The translations under genes were made by a program, and so were the position numbers. From Alphaproteobacteria bacterium (GTDB lineage: Bacteria > Pseudomonadota > Alphaproteobacteria > Micavibrionales > Micavibrionaceae), in NCBI GenBank assembly GCA_002690045.1, contig NZDE01000010.1, forward strand, positions 186,001-250,000: a DNA stretch of 64,000 nt, read 5' to 3'. Position 1 is the stretch's first letter. The number at the start of each line of letters is the position of its first letter. The notes beneath the pieces are model-generated. The model searched no databases. It was not told the DNA's origin and saw nothing but the letters and a program-made list of their open reading frames with translations. Positions 1 to 8,764 of the stretch are shown one piece after another.

Positions 1-169
1 AAGCGGCGCTGAAATTGGCGGTGCATTTGGCGGTGAGAAGGAAACTGGCGGCGGGCGAGAGAGTGGATCTGACGCGTGGAAGGGGGATATGCGCCGCATG
101 ACCAGCACGCTGAATTATTCGAAAGAACTACCACTTGCACAGGGGATAAAATTCTCTGTTGGTGAATGA
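1..169 (+). CDS. Aldehyde dehydrogenase, ALDH7 family (C-terminal end only)
   Basis: This is the last 55 codons of a gene that begins before the window; the frame starts at base 2 and stops with TGA at 167-169. The visible tail contains [20 protein letters not shown] and ends in [13 protein letters not shown]. That closely matches the C-terminus of ALDH7 enzymes (alpha-aminoadipic semialdehyde or piperideine-6-carboxylate dehydrogenase, used in lysine catabolism). The catalytic Cys and Glu lie outside the window. The family call rests on this conserved tail only. A hairpin terminator follows 24 bp after the stop. Confidence 0.8.
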   Translation, partial: SGAEIGGAFGGEKETGGGRESGSDAWKGDMRRMTSTLNYSKELPLAQGIKFSVGE

Positions 170-192
170 TTTCCGTTCATATTTTGATGTAT

Positions 193-221
193 AAAGGCGC
201 TTTTGAGCGCCTTTATTTTTG
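193..221 (+). terminator. Rho-independent terminator after the aldehyde dehydrogenase
   Basis: Perfect 8-bp stem AAAGGCGC (193-200) / GCGCCTTT (207-214) with a 6-nt loop, followed by a T-rich tract to 221. It sits just downstream of the ALDH7 stop codon. Confidence 0.85.
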
Positions 222-243
222 TTTTAAAATAATGGCTTATATG

Positions 244-259
244 TAAACGAAATAGTTTA
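244..259. promoter_or_regulatory. Palindrome TAAAC-N6-GTTTA, possible operator of the TetR gene
   Basis: A perfect inverted repeat (5-bp arms, 6-bp spacer) lies about 100 bp upstream of the TetR-family gene in an AT-rich leader. TetR regulators commonly bind palindromes near their own promoter. The arms are short and the region is AT-rich, so this may be chance. Confidence 0.3.
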
Positions 260-355
260 TTATATTGTGTGTAACTTGATAAAATAACTGGGCGCATAAA
301 TTTGAATTTTGTATAAATAAACTTGAGTGTTTATCACGATTTTTGTGAGGGAAAT

Positions 356-955
356 ATGAAAATCACAGCAAAGCAAAAAGATATTTTAGATGCCGCTGAA
401 ACAGAATTTTTGAAGCATGGTCTGCATAATGCTGTGATAGATCAAATCGTTGAAAATGCTAATGTTTCTAAACGTACATTGTATAAATATTACAGAAGTA
501 AACTGGATCTTTTCCAGGCTGTTTTGATGCAAAAATACCGCGCTGTTGGGCGTGCGGCGACCATCAAATATAACAAGGATCAAGATTTCAAAATACAGCT
601 TAAAAACTTAATTTTGAGTGAGATTAATACATATCAATCAGTGGCTTACCGTGACGTGGCGCAGATGATTTTGCGGGAATTAATGCTCTCTCAGGACAAA
701 GCAGAAAAAGTTTTCGCCCAGTTGCCGCCGACAGGCGCGTCAATTGCCGTGTGGCTGGATGCTGCTGTGAGGGATGGGTACATTGCCTGTAGTGATGTAC
801 AAATGGCGGCAGAAAGCCTAGAGGCACATATAAAAGCTTTTGCGTTTTACCCGCAGGTATTTGGCTTAGCAGCGCTTTCTGAAGCGCGCAGTGCGCAAAT
901 AGCGGATCATTTGGTTGATGTTATTTGTAAGGCTTATGACTACGCGGGCGCGTAA
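356..955 (+). CDS. TetR/AcrR family transcriptional regulator
   Basis: A 199-residue one-component repressor-type regulator. Residues about 5-50 form the TetR helix-turn-helix domain, with the typical pattern ending in VSKRTLYKYYRSKLDLF. The rest is an all-helical ligand/dimerisation domain resembling the AefR-like type. The frame opens further upstream at a TTG (323), but the ATG at 356 is preceded by GAGGG at 347-351 and gives a normal N-terminus, so I use it. The gene stands alone between the ALDH7 terminator and a convergent gene that abuts its stop. Its target and ligand cannot be read from the sequence; the neighbouring aldehyde dehydrogenase is one possible target. Confidence 0.85.
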   Translation: MKITAKQKDILDAAETEFLKHGLHNAVIDQIVENANVSKRTLYKYYRSKLDLFQAVLMQKYRAVGRAATIKYNKDQDFKIQLKNLILSEINTYQSVAYRDVAQMILRELMLSQDKAEKVFAQLPPTGASIAVWLDAAVRDGYIACSDVQMAAESLEAHIKAFAFYPQVFGLAALSEARSAQIADHLVDVICKAYDYAGA

Positions 956-2356
956 TTATTGTATGCCCACTGTATAGCTTGCGAGAAGTTTATCTAAATC
1001 CCCGCTCTGCTTATGGCGTGCAATTGATTTATTGATATCATTTAAGATATCTTTTAATTCTTCATCTATAAGAATATTTAATGTGCCGTTACTATGGGGG
1101 AATGCGTGTTTGAGCGTGTAATTGTTGTTGACCTTCAGTTTTTGGAAGCTCAAATGACCAACTATACCGCATGGCACTTCACCAGATTGTATGGCATTTA
1201 GTAAGGATTCCTCGTCCTTATAATCTTTACGTGTTAACAAGCTTTCGTCAAAATATTTATATCCTGCAATTGTGCCTGTTGTTGTTTTGTATAAATCGCG
1301 ATGCTTTCTTATATGTTTGGCGTGTTTGGCTGTGCACACAATGTCGTCTTGTATATTAAAAATAGGGTCTGAGAAAACTGTGCCAGCAAAGGGCTGTTTA
1401 TTGGGCAGCCATGATGGGCTAAATATAATGAAATCAACATAGCCAGAAAGTAAAGAATCTACGCGGTTGATAACATCGATACTGAATTCCTTAGGTTGGA
1501 CGTTTAAATCACTTAAAATAACCTCTAAAGATTTGTGTAGTAGCGTCGCTTGATCCTTTTTTAGACCCATAGTGAAGGGGAAGCGCGCTTTTGATCCAGT
1601 TGTTGAATACTTTAAGAAGAATGTGGTTTGTCCATCTATCCATTCATTATATTTTTTATTAAAAATGTCAGCCTTTGCTTTCTTTGTGAATTCAGGACTG
1701 ATTTTGGTAATGACATCATGATGCTTACCGTTAAGGACATGATGTATTGTATATGTATCTAATGTTTTTTGCTTCAGTTTCTTGGTATTGAGCATGTTAA
1801 TCTTGCGCATATATCGGTGGCTATAATTATCCATGACAAAGCCGTCAATACGTTTCATTTCTAGCATCGCGACAAGCTGTTCATAGCTGCGAATGGGAAT
1901 ATTATGTGGTGTTAATCGCTCCGCTGTATCGCGCGCATGTGCGTCTGATAATAAATAACCAATTGTAAGGTCTTGTCGCTGTGTTGTATTCAAGGCGTCG
2001 ATTACATTTTTAGGAGCAAAGAGGATAATTTGTGCGGTGGCAATCGGGGCCTCTACATATGCTAGATCTTCTGTTCGTTTTATGTAGGATTTAGTTCTGG
2101 TAATATTGCCGTCTATTTGGCCGCTTTCCATTTCTATTTTTGCGCGTGTATAGGGCATGGCCTCGAAGTTAATACATAAACCAGCATTCTCATATATTTC
2201 ACGTATGATGGGTATGATAGATTCTGTGGCTTTTATAGAAATTGGATATGCTATTGTTAAGCAGTTAGATGCATGCGCATGCGTACATATAAATGTACAT
2301 AAACAGGTTAATATTAGGCGTTGTATATTTGTAGATAGATATTTATAGCGCTTCAT
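956..2356 (-). CDS. Periplasmic protein with two tandem solute-binding (SBP_bac_3-like) domains
   Basis: A 466-residue exported protein. A signal peptide covers residues 1-30 (basic start, hydrophobic core, cleavage after HAHA). Residues about 31-250 look like a family 3 solute-binding domain, with CLTIAYP at the start and the MESGQIDGNI motif. Residues about 265-460 look like a second, diverged copy. No ABC permease or ATPase gene is nearby, so it may be a sensor or orphan binding protein rather than a transporter part. I start at the ATG at 2356, giving a 14-bp overlap with cysQ; the frame stays open 48 bp further upstream inside cysQ. Ligand unknown. Confidence 0.7.
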   Translation of the reverse strand: MKRYKYLSTNIQRLILTCLCTFICTHAHASNCLTIAYPISIKATESIIPIIREIYENAGLCINFEAMPYTRAKIEMESGQIDGNITRTKSYIKRTEDLAYVEAPIATAQIILFAPKNVIDALNTTQRQDLTIGYLLSDAHARDTAERLTPHNIPIRSYEQLVAMLEMKRIDGFVMDNYSHRYMRKINMLNTKKLKQKTLDTYTIHHVLNGKHHDVITKISPEFTKKAKADIFNKKYNEWIDGQTTFFLKYSTTGSKARFPFTMGLKKDQATLLHKSLEVILSDLNVQPKEFSIDVINRVDSLLSGYVDFIIFSPSWLPNKQPFAGTVFSDPIFNIQDDIVCTAKHAKHIRKHRDLYKTTTGTIAGYKYFDESLLTRKDYKDEESLLNAIQSGEVPCGIVGHLSFQKLKVNNNYTLKHAFPHSNGTLNILIDEELKDILNDINKSIARHKQSGDLDKLLASYTVGIQ

Positions 2357-3191
2357 TTTGTAATGCTTCTTGATGTGCCATGATAAGGTCACCGGACCAA
2401 GCAATAAATTCAGGGTTTAATAATTTAGGATCTTGCGCGGTGTATCTTAAAGGGAAGCCTTCCGTATCTGTTAGGCCGCCGCCTGCAGCGCGTAAAACAG
2501 CATCACCTGCGGCCGTATCCCATTCGCATGTTGGGCCAAAGCGCGGATATAAATCAGCCTTACCAGCGGCGATAGCACATATTTTTAATGAGCTGCCTTT
2601 TTTGATGATCTTCTCAACTTTGAACTGCTCTAAAAATTCATTGAGTTTTTCGGCTGATCCATGTGATTTGCTGCTAACGACTGTAATGCCTTTTGATGGA
2701 ATAGGGCGCGTTTCTATACGGCGTTCACTTTTGTCATCGACGAGCTGACGGATTGCGCCAGTTTCGGGGTTGCCAGCATAAAGTTCGCCTAAGAATGGTG
2801 CGTAAACCACACCAATTATAGGGTCGCCATTATGGATTAACGCGATGTTGACCGTATATTCACCAGAACCGCTAATAAATTCTTTTGTGCCATCCAATGC
2901 ATCGACTAACCAATAATATTCAGATGTGCTGAGGTCTGGTCGGTGACCAGCGGCAAAGCATTCTTCACCAATAATTGGAATATCTGGCGTTATTTTTGTT
3001 AATTCGCTGATTATATAGTCCTCTGCCTGTTGGTCAGCAATTGTAACAGGTGAGCCATCGGACTTGGCTGTGCTGTCTATAAGGCCGCTATTATCAAAAT
3101 AATCCAACGTAATTTCACCAGCTTGATATGCGATACGGCGGATTTGATTGGTCAGGGCGGCGGGATGTTCTAAAATGCGGCTTGCGTTCAC
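2343..3191 (-). CDS. cysQ: 3'(2'),5'-bisphosphate nucleotidase CysQ
   Basis: A 282-residue member of the inositol-monophosphatase superfamily, predicted to dephosphorylate 3'-phosphoadenosine 5'-phosphate and so recycle a by-product of sulfate assimilation. Metal-binding motifs are present: GEE near residues 75-77, WLVDALDGTKEF at 94-105, and EWDTAAGDAVLRAAGG near the C-terminus. The start is GTG at 3191 with AGGAG about 8 bp upstream. It is the first gene of a short minus-strand unit with the downstream tandem binding protein. Length and motif order are normal for CysQ. Confidence 0.9.
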   Translation of the reverse strand: MNASRILEHPAALTNQIRRIAYQAGEITLDYFDNSGLIDSTAKSDGSPVTIADQQAEDYIISELTKITPDIPIIGEECFAAGHRPDLSTSEYYWLVDALDGTKEFISGSGEYTVNIALIHNGDPIIGVVYAPFLGELYAGNPETGAIRQLVDDKSERRIETRPIPSKGITVVSSKSHGSAEKLNEFLEQFKVEKIIKKGSSLKICAIAAGKADLYPRFGPTCEWDTAAGDAVLRAAGGGLTDTEGFPLRYTAQDPKLLNPEFIAWSGDLIMAHQEALQNEAL

Positions 3192-3255
3192 CTATATATA
3201 CTCCTGTTTGAGGCTTTGGATATCTATTATAACGTTAAGACAATACTGAGCATAG

Positions 3256-3284
3256 CAAAATCGCCCTGCAAGTAGCAGGGCGAT
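3256..3284 (-). terminator. Rho-independent terminator after flp
   Basis: Stem ATCGCCCTGC / GCAGGGCGAT (3260-3269 with 3275-3284, 5-nt loop). Read on the minus strand it is followed by TTTT. It lies about 40 bp after the flp stop and separates flp from cysQ. Confidence 0.8.
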
Positions 3285-3326
3285 CTTAAGTGGGTTAAAT
3301 TAAAATCTTTTACGCATTGGGTAAAA

Positions 3327-3518
3327 TTATAGGTTACCCGCTGCTGTATCCAAGTTACCTGAAAGTGATGTCCATAGACCTTCCAGTGATGGGCCAAACA
3401 GTGCCATACCAGCACCAACAGCCACGGCTACGCCAGCTGCGATAAGTGCATATTCAATCGCTGTTGCGCCGTCTTCGTCATTTTTGTACGCTTCGATAAG
3501 AGCAATAAGTTTCAACAT
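3327..3518 (-). CDS. flp: Flp/Fap-type pilin subunit (type IVb prepilin)
   Basis: A 63-residue major pilin of the Tad pilus. It has a short leader ending in glycine 17, then ATAIEYALIAAG: the Flp signature of cleavage after Gly, a conserved Glu at +5 of the mature chain followed by Tyr, and a hydrophobic helix. The prepilin peptidase CpaA at 11960-12514 is the likely processing enzyme. It lies at the distal end of the tad locus, 262 bp after tadC, with its own leader, a strong ribosome binding site (GAAGGAGA) and its own terminator, consistent with separate high-level transcription. Confidence 0.95.
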   Translation of the reverse strand: MLKLIALIEAYKNDEDGATAIEYALIAAGVAVAVGAGMALFGPSLEGLWTSLSGNLDTAAGNL

Positions 3519-3559
3519 ATGTTGTCTCCTTCAATTAAGTTGTTTTTTTTAAATTGTTT

Positions 3560-3577
3560 GGAGGAAGTATTTCCACC
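3560..3577 (-). other. Hairpin in the flp 5' leader
   Basis: GGAGGAA-GTAT-TTCCACC can fold with one A-A mismatch about 45 bp upstream of the flp start codon. It may stabilise the abundant pilin mRNA or affect translation. The stem is short and function is not established. Confidence 0.35.
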
Positions 3578-3616
3578 CACTTCGTTTCTCACTCTTCCAT
3601 CATGACATTGAAACAG

Positions 3617-3631
3617 TTAATAGAAGCTTAA
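3617..3631. promoter_or_regulatory. CtrA-like box TTAA-N7-TTAA upstream of flp
   Basis: TTAA (3617-3620) and TTAA (3628-3631) are separated by exactly 7 bp, the spacing of the alphaproteobacterial CtrA site, about 100 bp upstream of flp. Caulobacter pilA is a known CtrA target. The region is AT-rich and a few such matches are expected by chance in 64 kb; I see no clear -10 element at the right distance. Confidence 0.35.
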
Positions 3632-3780
3632 GAAAAGAAACTTTTTTTGATGTTTTTGTTAGTTAAAACAATAAGTTAATTAGAAATAACTTGTAGTAAA
3701 ATACGTATAAAATTTTAGATATATGTAGCTAGATTATATTTTGTAAGGGGTTATGATTATTGAGAGAAATAAACTATGCT

Positions 3781-4722
3781 TTAGCCACCATATTTAAATT
3801 TCAAATAAAGTGGCCCTAAAATAATGTAAAAAAGTCCAGGAAGGAAGAATACAATCATCGGAACGGTAAGTTTTGGCGGTAGAGAAGCAGCCTTTCGTTC
3901 CGCTTCTTGCATACGTTGGTCGCGTAAATCTTCAGAAATAATGTTCATTGCATTGGTTACAGAGGTACCATATTGGTCAGCTTGGATCATGGCCGTAGCA
4001 AATGATTTGGCTGCGCCAGACCCAACGCGACGTGCGAAGTCTTGTAATGCAGTGCGTCGGTCGTTTAGTAGGCCCATCTCCGCACTTAATATGCCGAGCT
4101 CCTCAGCTAATGTTTCTGAAAGCTCTGTAACCTCCTCAGCAATGCGGTCGATGGCCTGTTCTAGGCCAATGCCGCCTTGTACGCATATAAGAAGCATATC
4201 AAGCGCGTCAGGGAAGTTTAGGTTAATTTCGATTTGTCGCTTTTGAATATGGTTTTTAACCAAGATGCTCGGCAAAAAGAAACCCGCAGCGGCAAGAGCG
4301 AGGATAATGGCTAATATCTGCGTGCTTTCAAATTCATTTTCAATTTTGTTAAACATAAGCAAGCCATAGCCCGCAAGGAATATTGGAAGAATTATGCGCC
4401 CTAATAAGAAATACATAGGGGCTTTCGGATCACGTATGCCGGCTTGAAGCATTTGGTCGCGTAATTTTTCACCAAACTTACCAAACATCTTTTGTATTTT
4501 GAAAAACATCGCCAAAGATTCTTTGGTTTTATTGGCGTGGTTAGTATTGGCGTTTGCGGTGCCATCTTTAGCGGCGTTAAATAGATCTTTGCGTTTTTTT
4601 GAAATAACGTCACGGTAATGTTGTTTTTTTTCTGACTTGTTTAGGAAGGGAAGCGCAAATGCTGCAAAAGACGCCGCGGCGGCAACTGCACTGATAATGA
4701 CTATTAGCTGTTCGTCTTGCAT
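3781..4722 (-). CDS. tadC: Tad inner-membrane platform protein TadC
   Basis: A 313-residue protein of the type II secretion system F (GspF) superfamily. Hydrophobic segments occur at the N-terminus, around residues 100-150 and at the C-terminus. The cytoplasmic GspF region contains FPDALDMLLICVQGGIGLEQA and ends with an RMQEAERKAASLPPKL-type motif. TadC pairs with TadB to form the platform that the TadA ATPase drives. It follows tadB by 17 bp, with AGGAGG ahead of the start, in the expected tadA-tadB-tadC order. Confidence 0.92.
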   Translation of the reverse strand: MQDEQLIVIISAVAAAASFAAFALPFLNKSEKKQHYRDVISKKRKDLFNAAKDGTANANTNHANKTKESLAMFFKIQKMFGKFGEKLRDQMLQAGIRDPKAPMYFLLGRIILPIFLAGYGLLMFNKIENEFESTQILAIILALAAAGFFLPSILVKNHIQKRQIEINLNFPDALDMLLICVQGGIGLEQAIDRIAEEVTELSETLAEELGILSAEMGLLNDRRTALQDFARRVGSGAAKSFATAMIQADQYGTSVTNAMNIISEDLRDQRMQEAERKAASLPPKLTVPMIVFFLPGLFYIILGPLYLKFKYGG

Positions 4723-4739
4723 TGTCTTTTCCTCCTTCC

Positions 4740-5735
4740 TTAAACTTTAAAGTTACTCATTTTCCACATGATAACCATGCCGGTGAACATCCATAGTCCA
4801 AAGCATGCCAGGCCAATATGGCCTGAACGTGTTTCAAAAATAATGTCGATATAACCAGGGTTAAATGTATTGAGACCCAGGGCAACTAATGGCGGCATTG
4901 CCGCAATAATGCCCGCAGATGACTTTGCTTCGGCAGAAAGGGCTTTGACTTTGCGTTTTAACTGGAAGCGGGAACGGATAACCTTTGCGAGATTACCCAA
5001 GATGTCAGATAGGGATGAACCTGTCTGCTGCTGAATGAGCAAGCCTGTGGCAAACATGCGCATTTCAGGTATGGGCATTCGTTTAGCAACCAATACGGCG
5101 GCCTCACCTAGTGGTGTACCAATTTTTTGAAGCTCATATATGCGGGACATTTCTTCGCCGATTGGCCCTTCAAATTCTTTAGCGCACATTTTAACTGCTT
5201 CATTCATGGGCATGCCGGCTTTAAGAAGGCGCATCATGGCCTCTAATGCGTCAGCAAAGTCTTCCAAGAACTTCTTTTGGCGCCGTTTGGTTAGAAGGAA
5301 TAGGACAAGGCGTGGGAAACCAAAAAAGCCTATAATGCTTATCATGGCTATAACAATGCGTGGGAAACCAAGGCTGAATGCGCCAATGGTAAAAGCAGCA
5401 GCGCTGACAATAGAAAGTATGTAGTAATAAGAAACTGGAAAATCAAAGCCCGCTTGCTGTATCAGCTCGCGCATTGTGCTTTTGCCTTTTTCTTTTTTCT
5501 TTTTATCGTCTTTTTCTTCTTGTTCGCTTTCTTTTAGTTTTCTGGCAAGAGCAGCGCGGCGTTTATTTGGGTCGTTCTTATCTGAAGGCTTACCTGTCGC
5601 GTCTTGCAACTTGTTGCCAGAAATAATAGATAATGCACGGTCGCGTGCAGCCTGACGCTGCGAAAGGATCAGAGATAATGTTATGCCGATGGCAGCAATC
5701 GCTGTGGTAAGGACAACAACAAGAATAAGCTTCAT
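4740..5735 (-). CDS. tadB: Tad inner-membrane platform protein TadB
   Basis: A 331-residue GspF-superfamily membrane protein. It has an N-terminal transmembrane helix (about residues 3-23), then a strongly basic/acidic cytoplasmic linker rich in Lys and Glu (about 60-90), a central hydrophobic pair, and the GspF core with FADALEAMMRLLKAGMPMNEA and a QQQTGSSLSDIL motif. The C-terminus has two further helices. Its ATG overlaps the tadA stop by 4 bp (ATGA), so translation is probably coupled. It is the partner of TadC in the pilus platform. Confidence 0.92.
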   Translation of the reverse strand: MKLILVVVLTTAIAAIGITLSLILSQRQAARDRALSIISGNKLQDATGKPSDKNDPNKRRAALARKLKESEQEEKDDKKKKEKGKSTMRELIQQAGFDFPVSYYYILSIVSAAAFTIGAFSLGFPRIVIAMISIIGFFGFPRLVLFLLTKRRQKKFLEDFADALEAMMRLLKAGMPMNEAVKMCAKEFEGPIGEEMSRIYELQKIGTPLGEAAVLVAKRMPIPEMRMFATGLLIQQQTGSSLSDILGNLAKVIRSRFQLKRKVKALSAEAKSSAGIIAAMPPLVALGLNTFNPGYIDIIFETRSGHIGLACFGLWMFTGMVIMWKMSNFKV

Positions 5736-7396
5736 CCGTAAGCCTCCTCCATCGCGTCAAGGACGAGTTGTTCAACGCCATATTGGCGTGCTTTGTCCCA
5801 AAACTTTGGACGTAGGCCAGTAGATTTTTGTGTTGTAATCAATTTGCCGTCCGGCGTTTCGCCTTGATGATCAAGCACGAAGAGATCTTGCATAGTTACA
5901 ACTTCGCCTTCCATACCAGTAAGCTCACTGACATGTGTAACCTTACGAGAGCCATCGCGTAGGCGTTGGACTTGAATAATGACGTTTACAGCAGAGGCAA
6001 TTTGTTCACGGATTGCAAGAATAGGGATGCTAAAGCCGCCCATGGCAATCATGTTTTCCATACGTGAAATGGCTTCACGTGGATTGTTGGCGTGGACTGT
6101 ACCCATTGATCCATCGTGACCTGTGTTCATGGCCTGTAAAAGGTCGAAGGCTTCAGGGCCACGTACCTCACCGACGATAATACGTTCTGGACGCATACGT
6201 AGACAGTTCTTAACCAAATCACGCATGGTGACTTCGCCAACACCTTCTAGGTTTGGTGGGCGCGTTTCTAGGCGTACGACGTGAGGCTGCTGTAGTTGCA
6301 ATTCACACGCATCTTCGCACGTAATAATACGTTCACCTTGCTCGATATAGCGTGTAAGACAGTTTAACATGGTCGTTTTACCAGAACCTGTACCACCTGA
6401 AACCAATACATTCACGCGACAGCGGCCAATCGCCATAATAAGCTTCGCGCAGCTTGGTGTAAGTGATCCAAAATCCATTAATTTTTCAAGGGTGAGCTTT
6501 TCCTTGGTAAATTTACGAATAGTCATACACGCGCCGTCAACAGCCAAAGGCGGAATAATAACGTTCACACGTGAACCGTCTGGTAAACGCGCATCACAAA
6601 TAGGGGATGCTTCATCAACGCGGCGACCAATCGCGCCCACAATACGTTGACATATTGTCACAAGGTGGCTGTTGTCACGGAATTTAATATCGGCGCGTTG
6701 GATTTTGCCGTTTAATTCAATATAAGTCGTGTCAGGCCCGTTAATCATAATATCGGCAATACCATCCATTTCGAGCAATGGTTCAAGCGGTCCGAAGCCG
6801 AGCATATCATCAGCACATTCACGGGCGATTTGTTGTAGTTCGCTCTGCGTCAGATCAAGGTTACGGAAGCGGGCGATTTCTTCAACGGCTGTGAAAATTT
6901 CATCACGAGCCGCCTTGCTATCCATGCGGGCAAGGGCTTTGAGGTCAATACCGTCACGAAGGTCATTCCAAATACGGTTATGCGCACGCTTGATGCGCAA
7001 TGTGCTCATCGAAGTTACGCTGGTTTCGGATGTTTCTGTTTGCTCTTCAACTTCATCGGCTGAAAGCGTATCGCTATGAAAATCTTTTGCTTTTTTCTTT
7101 GGTTTTGTTTCGTCGTTATCGTCTGTTGCGGCTTCAGCGGCGTCCTCTTCTTCTGTATCTTCTGCTGTTGAAGCTGTACTTACTTTCGTATCTTCTGGTG
7201 TTTGTTCAGCAGGGGGCAAAGTGGCCTTTTTCTTGGGCTTGGGCTTCGGTGTCGGCGCAGGAGAGGCACTATCATCAGCATCTTTTGGTGTATCGTCTAT
7301 GGCAGCTTCATGCTTGTCGCTTTCAACTTGGGAAGGCGCTTTTTTCTTTTCTGGCTGTGTGTTGTCAGATGCGTCACCTGATTTCTTACCAAACAT
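5732..7396 (-). CDS. tadA: Tad pilus assembly ATPase TadA/CpaF
   Basis: A 554-residue secretion ATPase of the GspE/VirB11 superfamily, the motor for Flp pilus assembly. The Walker A motif is [11 protein letters not shown], followed by the Asp box with CEDACELQL, the [12 protein letters not shown] Walker B region and a His box ([10 protein letters not shown]). The first roughly 130 residues are an unusually long low-complexity tail rich in Lys, Pro, Glu, Asp and Ala. I start at ATG 7396, 2 bp after the tadZ stop; an in-frame TTG at 7402 overlaps that stop and is less likely. Upstream cpaE and downstream tadB match the standard order. Confidence 0.95.
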   Translation of the reverse strand: MFGKKSGDASDNTQPEKKKAPSQVESDKHEAAIDDTPKDADDSASPAPTPKPKPKKKATLPPAEQTPEDTKVSTASTAEDTEEEDAAEAATDDNDETKPKKKAKDFHSDTLSADEVEEQTETSETSVTSMSTLRIKRAHNRIWNDLRDGIDLKALARMDSKAARDEIFTAVEEIARFRNLDLTQSELQQIARECADDMLGFGPLEPLLEMDGIADIMINGPDTTYIELNGKIQRADIKFRDNSHLVTICQRIVGAIGRRVDEASPICDARLPDGSRVNVIIPPLAVDGACMTIRKFTKEKLTLEKLMDFGSLTPSCAKLIMAIGRCRVNVLVSGGTGSGKTTMLNCLTRYIEQGERIITCEDACELQLQQPHVVRLETRPPNLEGVGEVTMRDLVKNCLRMRPERIIVGEVRGPEAFDLLQAMNTGHDGSMGTVHANNPREAISRMENMIAMGGFSIPILAIREQIASAVNVIIQVQRLRDGSRKVTHVSELTGMEGEVVTMQDLFVLDHQGETPDGKLITTQKSTGLRPKFWDKARQYGVEQLVLDAMEEAYG

Positions 7397-7398
7397 GA

Positions 7399-8652
7399 TC
7401 AACCGCCTTTAATTTTGCTAAGCAAACCGCCAACAAGTGAGTTGTCACCTTTTGCATTGCCATCACTAGGTTTTGATTTATCATCAATAATTGTGGTGAG
7501 GAGGGCTGAAAGCGTTGTGAAGAGTTTTTCGAGACCTTTTGCGTCTTTTAATGTTTTGCCTTGGCTTTCTAATGCTCTAAAGATCTTGGGGTCATAAGGA
7601 ATGGCCATGGAAACTTTAGCTTCTAATGCAGATTCAATATCGGCGCTGCTGACTTCGTTGGCTTTATCTTGCCCTTGTGTATTGAGTATGAATGCAACAT
7701 CAGTTTTGTCATCAGCGCTTCTTAGATCGTTAATTTCTTTCAGCATCTGGCGTGCTGCGCGCAGGGATGGTAGGGACGGAGAAGATACAACCAATATTTT
7801 ATTGGCGCGCTGAATAGTCGCGCGGGCAATATGCGCAGGCGCTGCAGATAAGTCTACGACAACATAAGGGTGATGTGTCATTAACTGGTTAATTAGCGCT
7901 TCGAAATCAGCTGCTGAAACAGGGTCGTCATATAGGCCATCCCCTCCGCATGCAAGCACGGTTAGGTTTTCATCGACTTTGGCTTGAAGGCGTTTGAGGT
8001 CTTCTTGGTTGTTTGTGATTGCCGCTTTTGTCGCTTCGTGTAGCGTTGAAGATGGCTCAAGACCGAAAGTCACGCTTAAATATGACCAGCCGCCAGCAGC
8101 ATCCATTAGTAGTGTTTTTTGTTCTTCTTTTCCAGAAAGTGTAAGGGCGGCAGCTTGCGCTAGGGTTGATACACCCGCGCCACCTTTTGTGCCCGTAACG
8201 GCAATTAAGCGGCTGTTTGATACGCCGATCTTATCGACCAGTGTTTTTGCAACAACCTCAGATAAGACTTGCGGATCAATTGGACGCACTAAATAGTCAC
8301 TAACGCCCATAGCAATTAATTGGCGATACACATAAACATCATTGACTGGCCCGATTATAATCGCAGCGGTACCTTCGTCTAGATTGGCGGCAAGCTTGTC
8401 TAGCTTATCCATAAAACCTTCATCAATAGAGTCTGTCTCAACAATCAAAAGGCTTGGCGCTTCATATTCCGCGTAATAGTTGATTGCGCCATCAAGAAGG
8501 CCTTTTTCATGGATAATTTCCACGCGCTTGTATCGCCAATCTTGTTTTAGCGTTTCTAATGCGGCAATGGCTGTATCGTCTTGCACATGAAAATGTACTT
8601 CAGCCTTTGGCAGAAGCGTATTAAGTGATGTGCCTTTTTGTTGTTCACCCAT
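7399..8652 (-). CDS. cpaE: Pilus localisation ATPase TadZ/CpaE
   Basis: A 417-residue protein with an atypical response-receiver-like N-terminal half (about residues 15-130) and a ParA/MinD-type ATPase half. The deviant Walker A is TKGGAGVSTLAQ near residue 155. TadZ/CpaE places the Tad machinery, typically at a cell pole. The receiver half keeps no clear phospho-acceptor pattern, as is usual in this family. It has an AAGGTGA ribosome binding site and sits 112 bp after cpaD, the longest gap inside the cpa-tad run. Confidence 0.92.
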   Translation of the reverse strand: MGEQQKGTSLNTLLPKAEVHFHVQDDTAIAALETLKQDWRYKRVEIIHEKGLLDGAINYYAEYEAPSLLIVETDSIDEGFMDKLDKLAANLDEGTAAIIIGPVNDVYVYRQLIAMGVSDYLVRPIDPQVLSEVVAKTLVDKIGVSNSRLIAVTGTKGGAGVSTLAQAAALTLSGKEEQKTLLMDAAGGWSYLSVTFGLEPSSTLHEATKAAITNNQEDLKRLQAKVDENLTVLACGGDGLYDDPVSAADFEALINQLMTHHPYVVVDLSAAPAHIARATIQRANKILVVSSPSLPSLRAARQMLKEINDLRSADDKTDVAFILNTQGQDKANEVSSADIESALEAKVSMAIPYDPKIFRALESQGKTLKDAKGLEKLFTTLSALLTTIIDDKSKPSDGNAKGDNSLVGGLLSKIKGG

Positions 8653-8764
8653 GATTCGTTATTATTCACCTTAAATATATATCCGATATATTTTCACATT
8701 AAGATCTAAACGGATCGTTAAAATATCAGGAATATATGCGCTTTGCTTCGCAATGTTATGTGTT

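Noticed and set aside
7000-7398. 132-codon plus-strand frame over the N-terminus of tadA
   Set aside because: Mirror of the low-complexity Lys/Glu-rich tail of TadA; the Leu/Arg-rich translation is an artefact of that base composition.
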